Assembly (NCBI GenBank): GCA_009377795.1
Contig: WHTJ01000011.1
Span: forward strand, 1 to 64,000
Length of the DNA stretch: 64,000 nt
Reading direction: 5' to 3'
From: Propionibacteriales bacterium
GTDB taxonomy: Bacteria; Actinomycetota; Actinomycetes; Propionibacteriales; Nocardioidaceae
Shown: piece by piece, positions 7,572 through 15,829 of the stretch
Layout of the letters: every line of letters starts with the position of its first letter
Position numbering within the stretch: position 1 is the first letter of the stretch
Notes under the pieces: generated by a model
The model's database searches: none
The model's input: only the letters and a program-made list of their open reading frames with translations
Told to the model about the DNA's origin: nothing
Position numbers and translations under genes: made by a program

Positions 7572-8359
7572 CCAGCCCGGCCCGCGGTGTCCAGGATCAC
7601 CCCGGCGACCAGCTCGGGGTCGTCCAGCATCGGCACGTGCCCGCAGCCGGGCAACGGGATGTGCGTGGCCATCGGGAGGATCCGCCGCGCCAGGGCCGCC
7701 TGCTTCGGGAGCAGGATCCGGTCACGCGTACCCCACGCGACCGTGACCGGCACCTGCGGAACGCCCTCGAAGTCGTAGTTCCGTCCGGCACGGGCCGTGG
7801 GACCGAACGCCACCGCCTCGGCCATGGATCTCGCGTCCGCAAGGAAGTCGTCCGCACTCAGGCGTTGCCCGTGCTCGTGGATCGGCTTCAGCGCGAGCGC
7901 CCTCTGCCATGGGCTGCGGGCGATCCGCTCCACCACCCCGGCCGGCAACATCGCCGACCGGCGCATGGCCGAGAGCATCGAGATGGCGTAGCGACGCTGG
8001 CCGGGCGTCCAGAACCCGGCCGGGGACAGCGCGGTCGCCGTGGACACCAGCCCGCGACCCGCCAGCTCGAGCGCGAGCGCCCCACCGAGCGAGTTGCCCG
8101 CGATGTGCGGACGCGGGATCCCCCACTGGGCGAACATCTTCGCGAAGTTGTCCATCGCGGTGTCCATGTCGTAGTCCAGCCCGGCCGGCAGCCCGGGAGA
8201 CTCACCGAATCCGGGGAGGTCGACCGCGATCACGTCGTGGTGCTCGGCCAGCAGGTCGAGCACCGGGTCCCATGCCTGGCGGCGGTGGCCGATGCCATGG
8301 ACCAGGATCAGCGGGGACCCCGTTCCGCGACGCGTGTACGCGACCTCCAGCTCCGTCAT
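7568..8359 (-). CDS. Alpha/beta-fold hydrolase
   Basis: 263 aa. The oxyanion-hole HG is in LVHGIGHRRQAWDPV, the nucleophile elbow is GNSLGG, the acid is in VAWGTRDRILLP, and the histidine is in PGCGHVPMLDDPE, giving a complete Ser-Asp-His triad. It is a soluble esterase/lipase-like hydrolase of unknown substrate; resemblance to meta-cleavage product hydrolases and haloperoxidase-like enzymes is generic. The start at 8359 (MTELEVAYTRRG) is chosen because homologous domains begin here; the ribosome site is weak, and ATG 27 bp upstream is an alternative. It is convergent with the thiamine-binding gene, with a 4-bp overlap. Confidence 0.8.
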   Translation of the reverse strand: MTELEVAYTRRGTGSPLILVHGIGHRRQAWDPVLDLLAEHHDVIAVDLPGFGESPGLPAGLDYDMDTAMDNFAKMFAQWGIPRPHIAGNSLGGALALELAGRGLVSTATALSPAGFWTPGQRRYAISMLSAMRRSAMLPAGVVERIARSPWQRALALKPIHEHGQRLSADDFLADARSMAEAVAFGPTARAGRNYDFEGVPQVPVTVAWGTRDRILLPKQAALARRILPMATHIPLPGCGHVPMLDDPELVAGVILDTAGRAG

Positions 8360-8523
8360 GTCGCCGCACGTTACCCGCGGCATCCGGCGTACCGGCGCGA
8401 ATGTGACCACACCCACGACCGGCCGAAGATCGCCTCGTGCCGGTCGTGGCGTGGCGCGTCGGCGACCGGTTGCAGGACACTGGATGCACTGCCGATGGTC
8501 CGATGCCGCGTCCGGAGGGCACG

Positions 8524-8940
8524 ATGGCGCTCGCGGTGTGCATGCTGTTCGACGACCGGGCGGATCGAGCCCTGCGGGCCCTGTGGGACCGGCTGGAGGA
8601 TCTCGGCGTAGCGACCCTGCGGTCGCACACCCACGGCCGGCACGTTCCGCACCTGTCGTACGCCGTCGTCCGCGACGGGTCACTCGGCCCGCTCGAGACC
8701 CGCGCGGCGGTCGCGGCGCTCCCCGACGAGGGACCGATCGACCTGAACTTCGACGGGCTCGGGACCTTCCGCCGCGGCGGGTCGTGGCTGGTGCCCGCGG
8801 TCACCGCCGACCTCGCACACCGTCAGGGACGGGTCGCGGCCGCGGTGTACGACGTCCTTCCGCTGCACGCTCGCGCCGTCCGCGCGGCGGTGATCGAGAG
8901 CGGCGCCGGCGAGAGCTGGCCCCTGCCGAACCTGCCGTGA
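8524..8940 (+). CDS. 2'-5' RNA ligase/phosphodiesterase-like protein, apparently internally shortened
   Basis: 138 aa. The start at 8524 follows GGAGGG by 5 nt. The first H-x-T/S motif of the LigT/2H phosphoesterase fold is present in RHVPHLSYAVV. The C-terminal segment (VAAAVYDVLPL to WPLPNLP) also fits actinobacterial members. These are usually around 170-180 aa and carry a second motif (PHxTLA) between these parts. Here the sequence jumps from RQGRVAAAV straight to YDVLPL, so the second catalytic histidine motif seems to be missing through an in-frame deletion. Function is therefore doubtful. The family cleaves or ligates 2'-5' or cyclic phosphodiester bonds in RNA. The family-length comparison is from memory. 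Confidence 0.65.
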   Translation: MALAVCMLFDDRADRALRALWDRLEDLGVATLRSHTHGRHVPHLSYAVVRDGSLGPLETRAAVAALPDEGPIDLNFDGLGTFRRGGSWLVPAVTADLAHRQGRVAAAVYDVLPLHARAVRAAVIESGAGESWPLPNLP

Positions 8941-9003
8941 TCGCCGGGCGTCGGCAATCGACGCAACCAAGAGAGCCCTGGCGCCACGCTAGGCCGCCCC
9001 GCC

Positions 9004-10044
9004 TCACGCCGCTCCTCCGAGCTCTTCCCATGCCCGGGGCGAGACCGCGTGCTCCAGCAACTGCCGGATCAGCTCGGCCGGGCGGCAGCCGGGATCGGCC
9101 GCCAGCGCGCGGTCGATCGCGCACCACGCCAGGGCACCGTCGCCGGACAGCCATGCGGCGAACCCGGCCAGGCACGCGACCGCCGGCTCGTACGGAGGCA
9201 CGACCCGCCGCAACACCTGTAGCCAGAGCTCGCGATGCAGCTCGGCGTCGGCCCGCCCCATCATCGACCACGCCCGATCGCGATCCGGTACGGAGCTCGC
9301 CCAGATCGCCAGCCGCGCGACCTCGTCCGGATGCAGCACCCGCGGGCTCTTCAGCCAGTCCGCGACGAACCGCTCCATGTCGTCCACCCAGAGCTCGGCA
9401 CCCGGGCCGGTGCCCTCGGGGGCGGCACCGATGTCGTTCTCGATCCGGCCGAAGCAGGTCTCCATCGCCGCGCGCGACGGCCCGGATATCGCCGCGGTCT
9501 TGGCCCGCACGGCCTCCCGGTCCGGAAGCGCCACCTCCCCCGCGAGGACGTGCTCGGCCGCGAGCGGATGCGCCGAGACGTCGTACGGCATCCCCTCGGC
9601 CGGACAGCACGGGCGGTCGCAGGTGTAGCAGAACCAGCGGCTCCCGTCGCTGCGGTACGCGCCGGGGACCGTGATGCGGGCGCGCTCCAGCGCGGACAGC
9701 AGGGCACGCACCAGCGGGCCGGCGACCTCGTCGTCCTCCGCATAGGCGAGGACGAGCACGTCGGTGGCGTCGTGCTGCTCGAGGAGGTCGGTGACGTACG
9801 CCGCCATGGCCGGTACGTCGGACGCCCCCGGCAGATCGAAACGCATGGTGAGCCCGAACCGCCGGCGCGGCCCGTCCAGCGCGACGACGACCAGGCTGTC
9901 GGTGGGATGGAACCCGAGCCGGAACGGCACCACCGCAAGCAGGTCCTCGGGCCCGCGGACCCTCACCACCTTCGGCTCCTCCGGAGGCGAAGACGGTGTG
10001 TCCGGACGGCGGGACCGCGCTCTGGGTCGACGTCGATTGCCCAT
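9004..10044 (-). CDS. DUF4192 family protein
   Basis: 346 aa. The start at 10044 follows GGGGAGG at a 10-nt distance. The N-terminus is basic and proline-rich; the domain begins at VRVRGPEDLLAVVPFRLGFH with PTDSLVVVAL, the typical DUF4192 opening. Further on come YRSDGSRWFCYTC and CCPAEGMPYD. Cysteines in the middle (CYTC, CC) might bind metal, but this is inference. DUF4192 proteins are restricted mainly to Actinobacteria and have no assigned function. It is divergent from the DNA polymerase IV gene, with a 207-bp gap that holds a copy of the arm-type repeat. Confidence 0.85.
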   Translation of the reverse strand: MGNRRRPRARSRRPDTPSSPPEEPKVVRVRGPEDLLAVVPFRLGFHPTDSLVVVALDGPRRRFGLTMRFDLPGASDVPAMAAYVTDLLEQHDATDVLVLAYAEDDEVAGPLVRALLSALERARITVPGAYRSDGSRWFCYTCDRPCCPAEGMPYDVSAHPLAAEHVLAGEVALPDREAVRAKTAAISGPSRAAMETCFGRIENDIGAAPEGTGPGAELWVDDMERFVADWLKSPRVLHPDEVARLAIWASSVPDRDRAWSMMGRADAELHRELWLQVLRRVVPPYEPAVACLAGFAAWLSGDGALAWCAIDRALAADPGCRPAELIRQLLEHAVSPRAWEELGGAA

Positions 10045-10145
10045 GGCCGAACAGCCTCCCCGCTCGCGAGGCCGGGCGACAGGGCCGATTCGCGATCTGT
10101 GGACAACCTCGCGGCCCGGGCCCGGCGCCAGGGGACGACCGTTGG

Positions 10146-10196
10146 GTGGCGCCATCTGGTTGTGATCCGGCGCGGACCGCGACCAGAACACGCCAC
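10146..10196. repeat. Two-arm inverted element, copy A (upstream of dinB)
   Basis: Left arm GTGGCGCCATCTGG (10146-10159) and right arm CCAGAACACGCCAC (10183-10196) are inverted relative to each other, with a 23-bp middle. The start-to-start distance of 37 bp equals that in the copies at 53751-53832 and 63675-63756. This copy lacks the third arm. It lies in the divergent gap between DUF4192 and dinB. Confidence 0.6.
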
Positions 10197-10251
10197 GCAA
10201 GGGCTGGGTGGCGACGGCGCCGTGTCGGCCGCACGCGGGAGACTGGGGATC

Positions 10252-11601
10252 GTGCGCCCGGAGCCGTCGATCCTTCACATCGACCTCGACGCGTTCTATG
10301 CGGCGGTCGAGCAGCGCGACAAGCCGTCGTTGCGCGGCAAGCCGGTCATCGTCGGCGGGCTCGGCGCGCGCGGGGTCGTGTCGACCGCGTCGTACGAGGC
10401 CCGGGCGTTCGGCGTGCACTCGGCGATGTCGATGGCGGAGGCGCGCTCGCGATGTCCGCACGCCGCGTTCCTCACGGGTCGGTTCGACGCCTACCGGAGG
10501 ATCAGCCGGGCGGTGATGGCGATATTGCGCGAGCTGTCTCCGCTCGTGGAGCCGCTCTCGCTGGACGAGGCGTTCGTCGACCTGCGAGAGAGCGAGCTGG
10601 CCCGGTTCGACGTCGAGTCCATCACCGAGGTGATGCGCGCACTGAAGGCGGCGGTGCACGAGACGAGCGGCGGCGTGTACGGTTCGGTCGGCGTCGCCAG
10701 CTCCAAGCTGGTCGCGAAGATCGCGAGCGACCTCGACAAGCCGGACGGTCTGGTCGTCGTACCTCCCGGAACAGAGCAGGACCTTCTGCGGCCGATGCAG
10801 GTGACGGTGATACCCGGGGTAGGTCCGGCGACCGCGGAGCGGCTTCGGCGGGTGGGTGTTCACACCGTCGAGGAGCTGGAGCGGATCAGCGAGACCGAGC
10901 TCACCCGGCTGATCGGATCCGCGCAGGGGCAGTCGCTGTACCGGTTGTGCCGGGCCGACGACGACCGGCCGGTGGTGTCCGAGCGGGAGTCGAAGTCGGT
11001 GAGCGTGGAGGACACCTTCGACACCGACCTGGTCGACCGGTCGATCCTGCAGGCCATAGTCTCCCGGCACAGCCAGAAGGTGTGCGAGCGACTGCGCAAG
11101 GCGAAGCTGTCCGGGCGCACGATCACCGTGAAGGTGCGGCTGTACGACTTCAGCACCCACACCCGGTCGGCGACGCTCGCCGGGCCCACCGACGACCCGC
11201 GGGTGGTCGCCCGGATGGCCAGGCGGCTGGTGTCCGAGGTCGACACGTCGGCCGGTGTACGGCTGCTCGGCGTCGGGGTCTCCGGGCTGGCGGACTGGAT
11301 CCAGGACGACCTCTTCGGGTACGCGGACAGCGAGGAGGACGAGGCCGACGCCCCGGCCGACGAGACCGTGGACGCCGCGGGCCACGTCGTACGCAAGTGG
11401 CGCCCCGGGATGGACGTCGTACACGCCCGGCACGGCCCCGGATGGGTGTGGGGATCGGGGCTCGGCCGGGTCACCGTCCGGTTCGAGACCGCCGAGTCCG
11501 CACCAGGTGCGGTCCGCACGTTCGCCGCCGACGACCCGGACCTCTCCTCCGCCCCACGCCCGCCCGACCCCGACGCGGACGACGAGACACGCTCGCCCTG
11601 A
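10252..11601 (+). CDS. dinB: DNA polymerase IV (Y family, translesion)
   Basis: 449 aa, GTG start at 10252 after GGGAG; an in-frame GTG at 10222 is the alternative. Catalytic carboxylates are in HIDLDAFYAAVEQ and SLDEAFVD. The HhH/thumb region has VIPGVGPATAERLRR, and the little finger follows. A beta-clamp binding peptide, QDDLF, lies in ADWIQDDLFGY. After this the protein carries an acidic linker and a C-terminal ~50-residue extension (VHARHGPGWVWGSGLGRVTV) that resembles small beta-barrel tails; its role is unknown. The enzyme copies past damaged bases at replication forks. I see no LexA box (GAAC-N4-GTTC) in the upstream gap, so SOS control is not supported. Confidence 0.93.
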   Translation: MRPEPSILHIDLDAFYAAVEQRDKPSLRGKPVIVGGLGARGVVSTASYEARAFGVHSAMSMAEARSRCPHAAFLTGRFDAYRRISRAVMAILRELSPLVEPLSLDEAFVDLRESELARFDVESITEVMRALKAAVHETSGGVYGSVGVASSKLVAKIASDLDKPDGLVVVPPGTEQDLLRPMQVTVIPGVGPATAERLRRVGVHTVEELERISETELTRLIGSAQGQSLYRLCRADDDRPVVSERESKSVSVEDTFDTDLVDRSILQAIVSRHSQKVCERLRKAKLSGRTITVKVRLYDFSTHTRSATLAGPTDDPRVVARMARRLVSEVDTSAGVRLLGVGVSGLADWIQDDLFGYADSEEDEADAPADETVDAAGHVVRKWRPGMDVVHARHGPGWVWGSGLGRVTVRFETAESAPGAVRTFAADDPDLSSAPRPPDPDADDETRSP

Positions 11602-11671
11602 CCACTCCTCGCGCCGAGGCGGGATCGGGCCGGAGCCCCGAACGCTTGTACTCCCGCGATAGCGTCGAGCC

Positions 11672-13891
11672 ATGACCGACCGCGCCCTCCACACCACCGG
11701 AACCGGGACCGCCGCGCCCGCTCCCACCGCCGACGCTCGCGACACCGCCGACGCTCGCGACACCGCCGACGGCCCGGCCGAACCGCCGATCGCCAAGCGG
11801 GTTCCGCATCAGCGGGTGCATCACGGCGACACGTTCGTCGACGAGTACGAGTGGCTGCGCGACAAGGAATCTCCGGACACGATCGCGTACCTCGAGGCGG
11901 AGAACGCCTACACCGAGGCGCAGACGGCGCACACCAAGAATCTTCGCGAGCAGATCTTCAACGAGATCAAGACCCGTACTCAGGAGACCGACCTCAGCGT
12001 GCCGAGCCGAATCGGCGAATGGTGGTACTACTCGCGGACCATCGAGGGCCAGCAGTACTCCCTGCACTGCCGAACCGCCGCCGAGCCCGGCGACTGGACG
12101 CCGCCGCAGCTGGAGCCCGGGGTCGACGTGCCCGGCGAGCAGGTTCTCCTGGACGGGAACCAGCTGGCCGAGGGCAAGGAGTTCTTCTCCCTTGGCACGG
12201 TCGCGGTCAGCCCGGACGGCAACCTGCTCGCCTACTCCACCGACTTCACCGGCGATGAGCGCTACACCCTGCGGGTCAAGGACCTGCGCACCGGCGAGAC
12301 GCTGCCGGACGAGGTTCCGAACACGCTGGGCGGGGCGACCTGGGACCTCGGCGCGACCACGGTGTTCTACTGCACGGTGGACGAATCGTGGCGTCCGGAC
12401 AAGATCTGGCGGCACGCGCTCGGCACTCCGGCGAGCGACGACGTCCTCGTCTACCACGAGGAGGACCCGAGGTTCTGGATCGGGGTGGGCCGCACCAGGA
12501 GCGACAAGTACCTCATGATCTCCAGCGGCTCGAAGACCACCACCGAGCAGCTCGTCCTGGAGGCCGACGACCCCACCGGCGAGTTCCGGCCGGTGGCCCC
12601 GCGCCGGCAGGGCATCGAGTACGGCGTCGAGCACGCCGTGATCGCCGGCGAGGACCGGTTCCTGATCCTGCACAACCACGAGGCGGAGGACTTCGAGCTC
12701 GCCGAAGCGCCGGTCGACTCCGCGGCACCGGAGAACTGGCGCCGGGTCATTCCACAGACGCCCGGCGAACGCCTCGACGACGTCGAGGCGTTCGCCACCC
12801 ATCTGGTCATCTCGCTGCGCAGCGAGGGTCTCACCCAGCTGCGCATCCTGCCGCTGACCGAGCAGGGCTACGGCGAGCCGTACGACGTGGAGTTCGAGGA
12901 GCCGCTCTACGCCGTGGGCTCGGCCGGCAACCCGGAGTTCGCGCAGCCGATGGTCCGGCTCGCGTACACCTCCCTGGTGACCCCGGCCTCGATCTACGAC
13001 TACGACGTCCGCGAACGGCGGCTGATCCTCCGCAAGGAGACGCCGGTCCTCGGTGGCTTCGAGCGCACCGACTACGAGCAGCACCGCGAGTGGGCGACGG
13101 CGCCGGACGGCACGCGGATCCCCCTGTCGATCATGTGCCGCAAGGGCACGGCCCGGGACGGCGACAACCCGATGGTGCTGTACGGCTACGGGTCGTACGA
13201 GATGAGCATGGATCCGGTCTTCTCCATTCCGCGGCTGTCGTTGCTGGACCGCGGGATCGTGTTCGTGATCGCGCATGTGCGAGGCGGCGGCGAGATGGGC
13301 CGGCATTGGTACGACCAGGGCAAGCAACTGCAGAAGATGAACACCTTCACCGACTTCATCGCATGTGCGCGGCACGTCGTCGACAGCGGCTGGACCCGGC
13401 CCGAACGGCTGGTCGCGCACGGCGGCAGCGCCGGAGGGCTGCTGATGGGGGCGGCGGCGAACAGGGCCCCGGATGCGTTCGCCGGCGTCGCCGCCGAGGT
13501 GCCGTTCGTCGATCCGCTGACCAGCATCCTCGACCCGTCGCTGCCGCTGACCGTGGTGGAGTGGGAGGAGTGGGGCAACCCGCTGGAGGACCCTGCGGTC
13601 TACGAGTACATGAAGTCCTACGCGCCGTACGAGAACGTCACGGCCAAGGACTACCCGCCCCTCCTCGCGGTCACCAGCCTGCACGACACCCGTGTGCTGT
13701 ACGTCGAGCCGGCCAAGTGGGTCGCCAGGCTGCGGGCGACCAAGACCGGCGACTCCCCCGTTCTGCTCAAGACCGAGATGGGCGCGGGTCACGGTGGGCC
13801 GAGTGGCCGCTACAACGCGTGGCGGGAGCGGGCGTTCTCCCTGGCCTGGCTGATCGACACCGCCGGGGCACCGCACGATCCGCTGTCCTGA
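11672..13891 (+). CDS. ptrB: Oligopeptidase B / prolyl oligopeptidase family serine peptidase (S9A)
   Basis: 739 aa. An N-terminal beta-propeller (about 40-430) is followed by the catalytic alpha/beta hydrolase domain. The nucleophile is in HGGSAGGLLMG, the acid in LHDTRVLYVEP and the histidine in GAGHGGPSGRY. The propeller opens with KRVPHQRVHHGDTFVDEYEW, typical for PtrB (usual length roughly 690-720 aa). The extra N-terminal residues include a perfect 6-residue tandem repeat ADARDT encoded by two identical 18-bp units. The family cleaves short peptides after Arg/Lys in the cytoplasm. The gene stands alone between dinB and the sigma gene. Confidence 0.92.
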   Translation: MTDRALHTTGTGTAAPAPTADARDTADARDTADGPAEPPIAKRVPHQRVHHGDTFVDEYEWLRDKESPDTIAYLEAENAYTEAQTAHTKNLREQIFNEIKTRTQETDLSVPSRIGEWWYYSRTIEGQQYSLHCRTAAEPGDWTPPQLEPGVDVPGEQVLLDGNQLAEGKEFFSLGTVAVSPDGNLLAYSTDFTGDERYTLRVKDLRTGETLPDEVPNTLGGATWDLGATTVFYCTVDESWRPDKIWRHALGTPASDDVLVYHEEDPRFWIGVGRTRSDKYLMISSGSKTTTEQLVLEADDPTGEFRPVAPRRQGIEYGVEHAVIAGEDRFLILHNHEAEDFELAEAPVDSAAPENWRRVIPQTPGERLDDVEAFATHLVISLRSEGLTQLRILPLTEQGYGEPYDVEFEEPLYAVGSAGNPEFAQPMVRLAYTSLVTPASIYDYDVRERRLILRKETPVLGGFERTDYEQHREWATAPDGTRIPLSIMCRKGTARDGDNPMVLYGYGSYEMSMDPVFSIPRLSLLDRGIVFVIAHVRGGGEMGRHWYDQGKQLQKMNTFTDFIACARHVVDSGWTRPERLVAHGGSAGGLLMGAAANRAPDAFAGVAAEVPFVDPLTSILDPSLPLTVVEWEEWGNPLEDPAVYEYMKSYAPYENVTAKDYPPLLAVTSLHDTRVLYVEPAKWVARLRATKTGDSPVLLKTEMGAGHGGPSGRYNAWRERAFSLAWLIDTAGAPHDPLS

Positions 13892-13967
13892 GCTCGGTCC
13901 CGGGCGGACGCTCCCGCACGGGGACCGGCCCCGGTTTGCCTCGCGTGATTTCGGGCACAGGGCCATC

Positions 13968-13993
13968 GGAATACCGGGGATCCACACCGGGTT
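13968..13993 (+). promoter_or_regulatory. ECF (SigR/SigH/SigE-type) promoter P1 of the sigma gene
   Basis: GGAAT (13968-13972), exactly 18 bp, then GTT (13991-13993). This matches the SigR consensus GGAAT-N18-GTT known from Streptomyces. It lies 160 bp upstream of the sigma gene's start codon. Confidence 0.6.
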
Positions 13994-14088
13994 GGACACC
14001 CACGGAGGCCGGGTGCGGCCAGCTTCCTAAGAAGATGCTGAAGACCGCAACTTTACGGGGGTCATGTGCGTCATTCCTGGTACGAAAC

Positions 14089-14114
14089 GGAATCTTGCCG
14101 ACCCGTGGAGCGTT
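14089..14114 (+). promoter_or_regulatory. ECF (SigR/SigH/SigE-type) promoter P2 of the sigma gene
   Basis: A second GGAAT (14089-14093)-N18-GTT (14112-14114) with the same exact spacing as P1, 121 bp further downstream. A start site about 8 bp beyond would leave a short leader containing the ribosome site GAAGGGAG (14141-14148). Confidence 0.65.
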
Positions 14115-14153
14115 ATTCAGGGCACGGTGAGATCCAGCAGGAAGGGAGCGTTT

Positions 14154-15107
14154 GTGGCGGAGCGTCGCAACCAGACAATCGAGGCTACGGAAGGGCGCGA
14201 CAGCGTCGGGATGTACCTCGATGAGATCGCGCGCACCCCGCTTTTGGATGCCGCGACCGAGGTCGAGCTGTCCAAGACCATCGAGGCAGGACTGTTCGCC
14301 GAGCATCTGCTCGCCGAAGGCCGGGTCGCGCGACGCAAGGGCGGTGCACCGAAGCGTGCCAGCCAGGAGGAGCTGGAATGGATCGCCGAGGAGGGACGCC
14401 GGGCCCGCAACCGCTTCCTCAACGCGAACCTGCGGCTGGTGGTCTCCATCGCGCGGCGTTACGGCCGGTCACAGATGCCACTGCTCGACCTGGTGCAGGA
14501 GGGCAACACCGGCCTGATCCGGGCCGTGGAGAAGTTCGACTACACCAAGGGCTTCAAGTTCTCGACGTACGCCACCTGGTGGGTACGCCAGGCGATCACC
14601 CGCGGCATCGCGCAGCAGGGCCGTGTGGTGCGACTCCCCGTCCATGTCGTCGAGGAGATCAACCAGATCGGTTCAGCCCGGCGCACGCTGGAACGACAGC
14701 TCGGCCGGGACGCCGAGGCCGAGGAGATCGCCCAGGAGCTCGGGATGGACCTCGAGCGGGTGCTCGACCTGATGAGCTGGGGACGCGACCACGTCAGCCT
14801 CGACACCCCGGTGGACGAAGACGGTGACACCTCCCTCGGCGACCTCGTCGCCCGGGAGACGACACCGGGACCGGACAGCACGTTCCTGGATGTCGAGGCG
14901 CGCGAGCGACTCGACTCGCTGATCGACCTGCTCGACGAGCGGTCGGCCGACGTGGTGCGGTCGCGCTACGGGCTCGGTGACGGTCGGCAGGAGAAGCTGG
15001 CCGACATAGCAACGCGGCACGGAATCTCCGCGGAGCGGATCCGGCAGATCGAGCGGGAGGCGATCGCCCAGCTTCGGCAGATCGCCGACCCCGACCTCGC
15101 TGCCTGA
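14154..15107 (+). CDS. Group 2 primary-like sigma-70 factor (SigB/HrdD type)
   Basis: 317 aa. The GTG start at 14154 lies 5 nt after GAAGGGAG. Region 1.2 (DSVGMYLDEIARTPLL), region 2 (ARNRFLNANLRLVVSIARRY, FSTYATWWVRQAI), region 3 and region 4 with a helix-turn-helix (LADIATRHGISAERIRQIER) are all present. The long acidic region 1.1 of the essential primary sigma factor is missing. Size and layout fit M. tuberculosis SigB or Streptomyces HrdD. In those organisms the gene is driven by redox/envelope-stress ECF sigma factors. The two GGAAT-N18-GTT promoters upstream suggest the same control here. It directs RNA polymerase to -10/-35 promoters during stress or stationary phase. Confidence 0.9.
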   Translation: MAERRNQTIEATEGRDSVGMYLDEIARTPLLDAATEVELSKTIEAGLFAEHLLAEGRVARRKGGAPKRASQEELEWIAEEGRRARNRFLNANLRLVVSIARRYGRSQMPLLDLVQEGNTGLIRAVEKFDYTKGFKFSTYATWWVRQAITRGIAQQGRVVRLPVHVVEEINQIGSARRTLERQLGRDAEAEEIAQELGMDLERVLDLMSWGRDHVSLDTPVDEDGDTSLGDLVARETTPGPDSTFLDVEARERLDSLIDLLDERSADVVRSRYGLGDGRQEKLADIATRHGISAERIRQIEREAIAQLRQIADPDLAA

Positions 15108-15122
15108 CCCCGGCCTCCGACT

Positions 15123-15145
15123 TCACGCCGAGATTGCACATCTGG
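15123..15145 (-). repeat. Dispersed 20-bp motif, copy 2 (inverted)
   Basis: On the minus strand this reads GATGTGCAATCTCGGCGTGA, one mismatch from the copies at 166-185 and 55466-55485. Similarity continues three bases beyond (CCA, as next to the 55466 copy). It lies in the 71-bp gap between the convergent sigma and coaE genes. Confidence 0.65.
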
Positions 15146-15178
15146 CCGACCTGATCCCGCCGCGCGGTCCGGTAGGGC

Positions 15179-15772
15179 TCAGACCCGCTGACGCAGCTGC
15201 TCGAAGACCTCCGTCACCTGTTGACGGAGGTCTTCGGGCGTCCCGGTGTTGTCGATCACGATGTCGGCCACCGACCGGCGCTGCTCGCGGGTGGCCTGTG
15301 CGGCGATCCGGCTGCGGGCCTCGGCCTCACTCCAACCGCGTTGCGTGACGATCCGGCGTACCTGCTCCTCCTCCGGTACGTCGACGACGACTAGGACGTC
15401 GAACCGGTCGGCCTGCGCCGTCTCCACCAGCAGCGGAATATCATGCACCACCACGGAATTCCGATCAGCGGCCGACTCGATCCCGCCGGAGCGCTGACGT
15501 ACTCGCGGATGAACGATCGCCTCCAGCTGGGTACGCGCCGTCGGATCCGCGAACACCTGCCGGCTCATGGCCTCGCGGTTCAGGGCGCCGGTCCCGTCGA
15601 GAACGCCGGGCCCGAACGTACGGACGATCTCGGCGAGCCCGTCGGTGCCGGGCGCCACCACCTCACGGGCGATGACGTCGGCGTCGATCACCACGGCACC
15701 GAGCTCCTCCAGGATGGCGGCCACCGAGCTCTTGCCCGAGCCGATGCCTCCGGTCAGTCCCACACGCAACAC
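15179..15772 (-). CDS. coaE: Dephospho-CoA kinase
   Basis: 197 aa, GTG start at 15772. The P-loop GGIGSGKSS is at residues 8-16, followed by VIDADVIAREVVAPG, the CoA-site D-A-D motif. The lid and Arg-containing segments follow (VVHDIPLLVE; IRRIVTQRGWSEAEARSRI-like helices near the end). The length is standard for bacterial CoaE without the GrpB extension seen in mycobacteria. It phosphorylates dephospho-CoA at the 3'-hydroxyl using ATP, the last step of coenzyme A synthesis. It is convergent with the sigma gene. The GlxA-type regulator gene upstream on the same strand is 57 bp away. Confidence 0.93.
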   Translation of the reverse strand: MLRVGLTGGIGSGKSSVAAILEELGAVVIDADVIAREVVAPGTDGLAEIVRTFGPGVLDGTGALNREAMSRQVFADPTARTQLEAIVHPRVRQRSGGIESAADRNSVVVHDIPLLVETAQADRFDVLVVVDVPEEEQVRRIVTQRGWSEAEARSRIAAQATREQRRSVADIVIDNTGTPEDLRQQVTEVFEQLRQRV

Positions 15773-15829
15773 GGCGAAACTCTAACCGCAAAGGCCGGCC
15801 CACCCATGCGCGGCGCGCGCGGGCACGGC

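Noticed and set aside
10045-10251. LexA/SOS box for dinB
   Set aside because: No GAAC-N4-GTTC type site could be found in the divergent gap.
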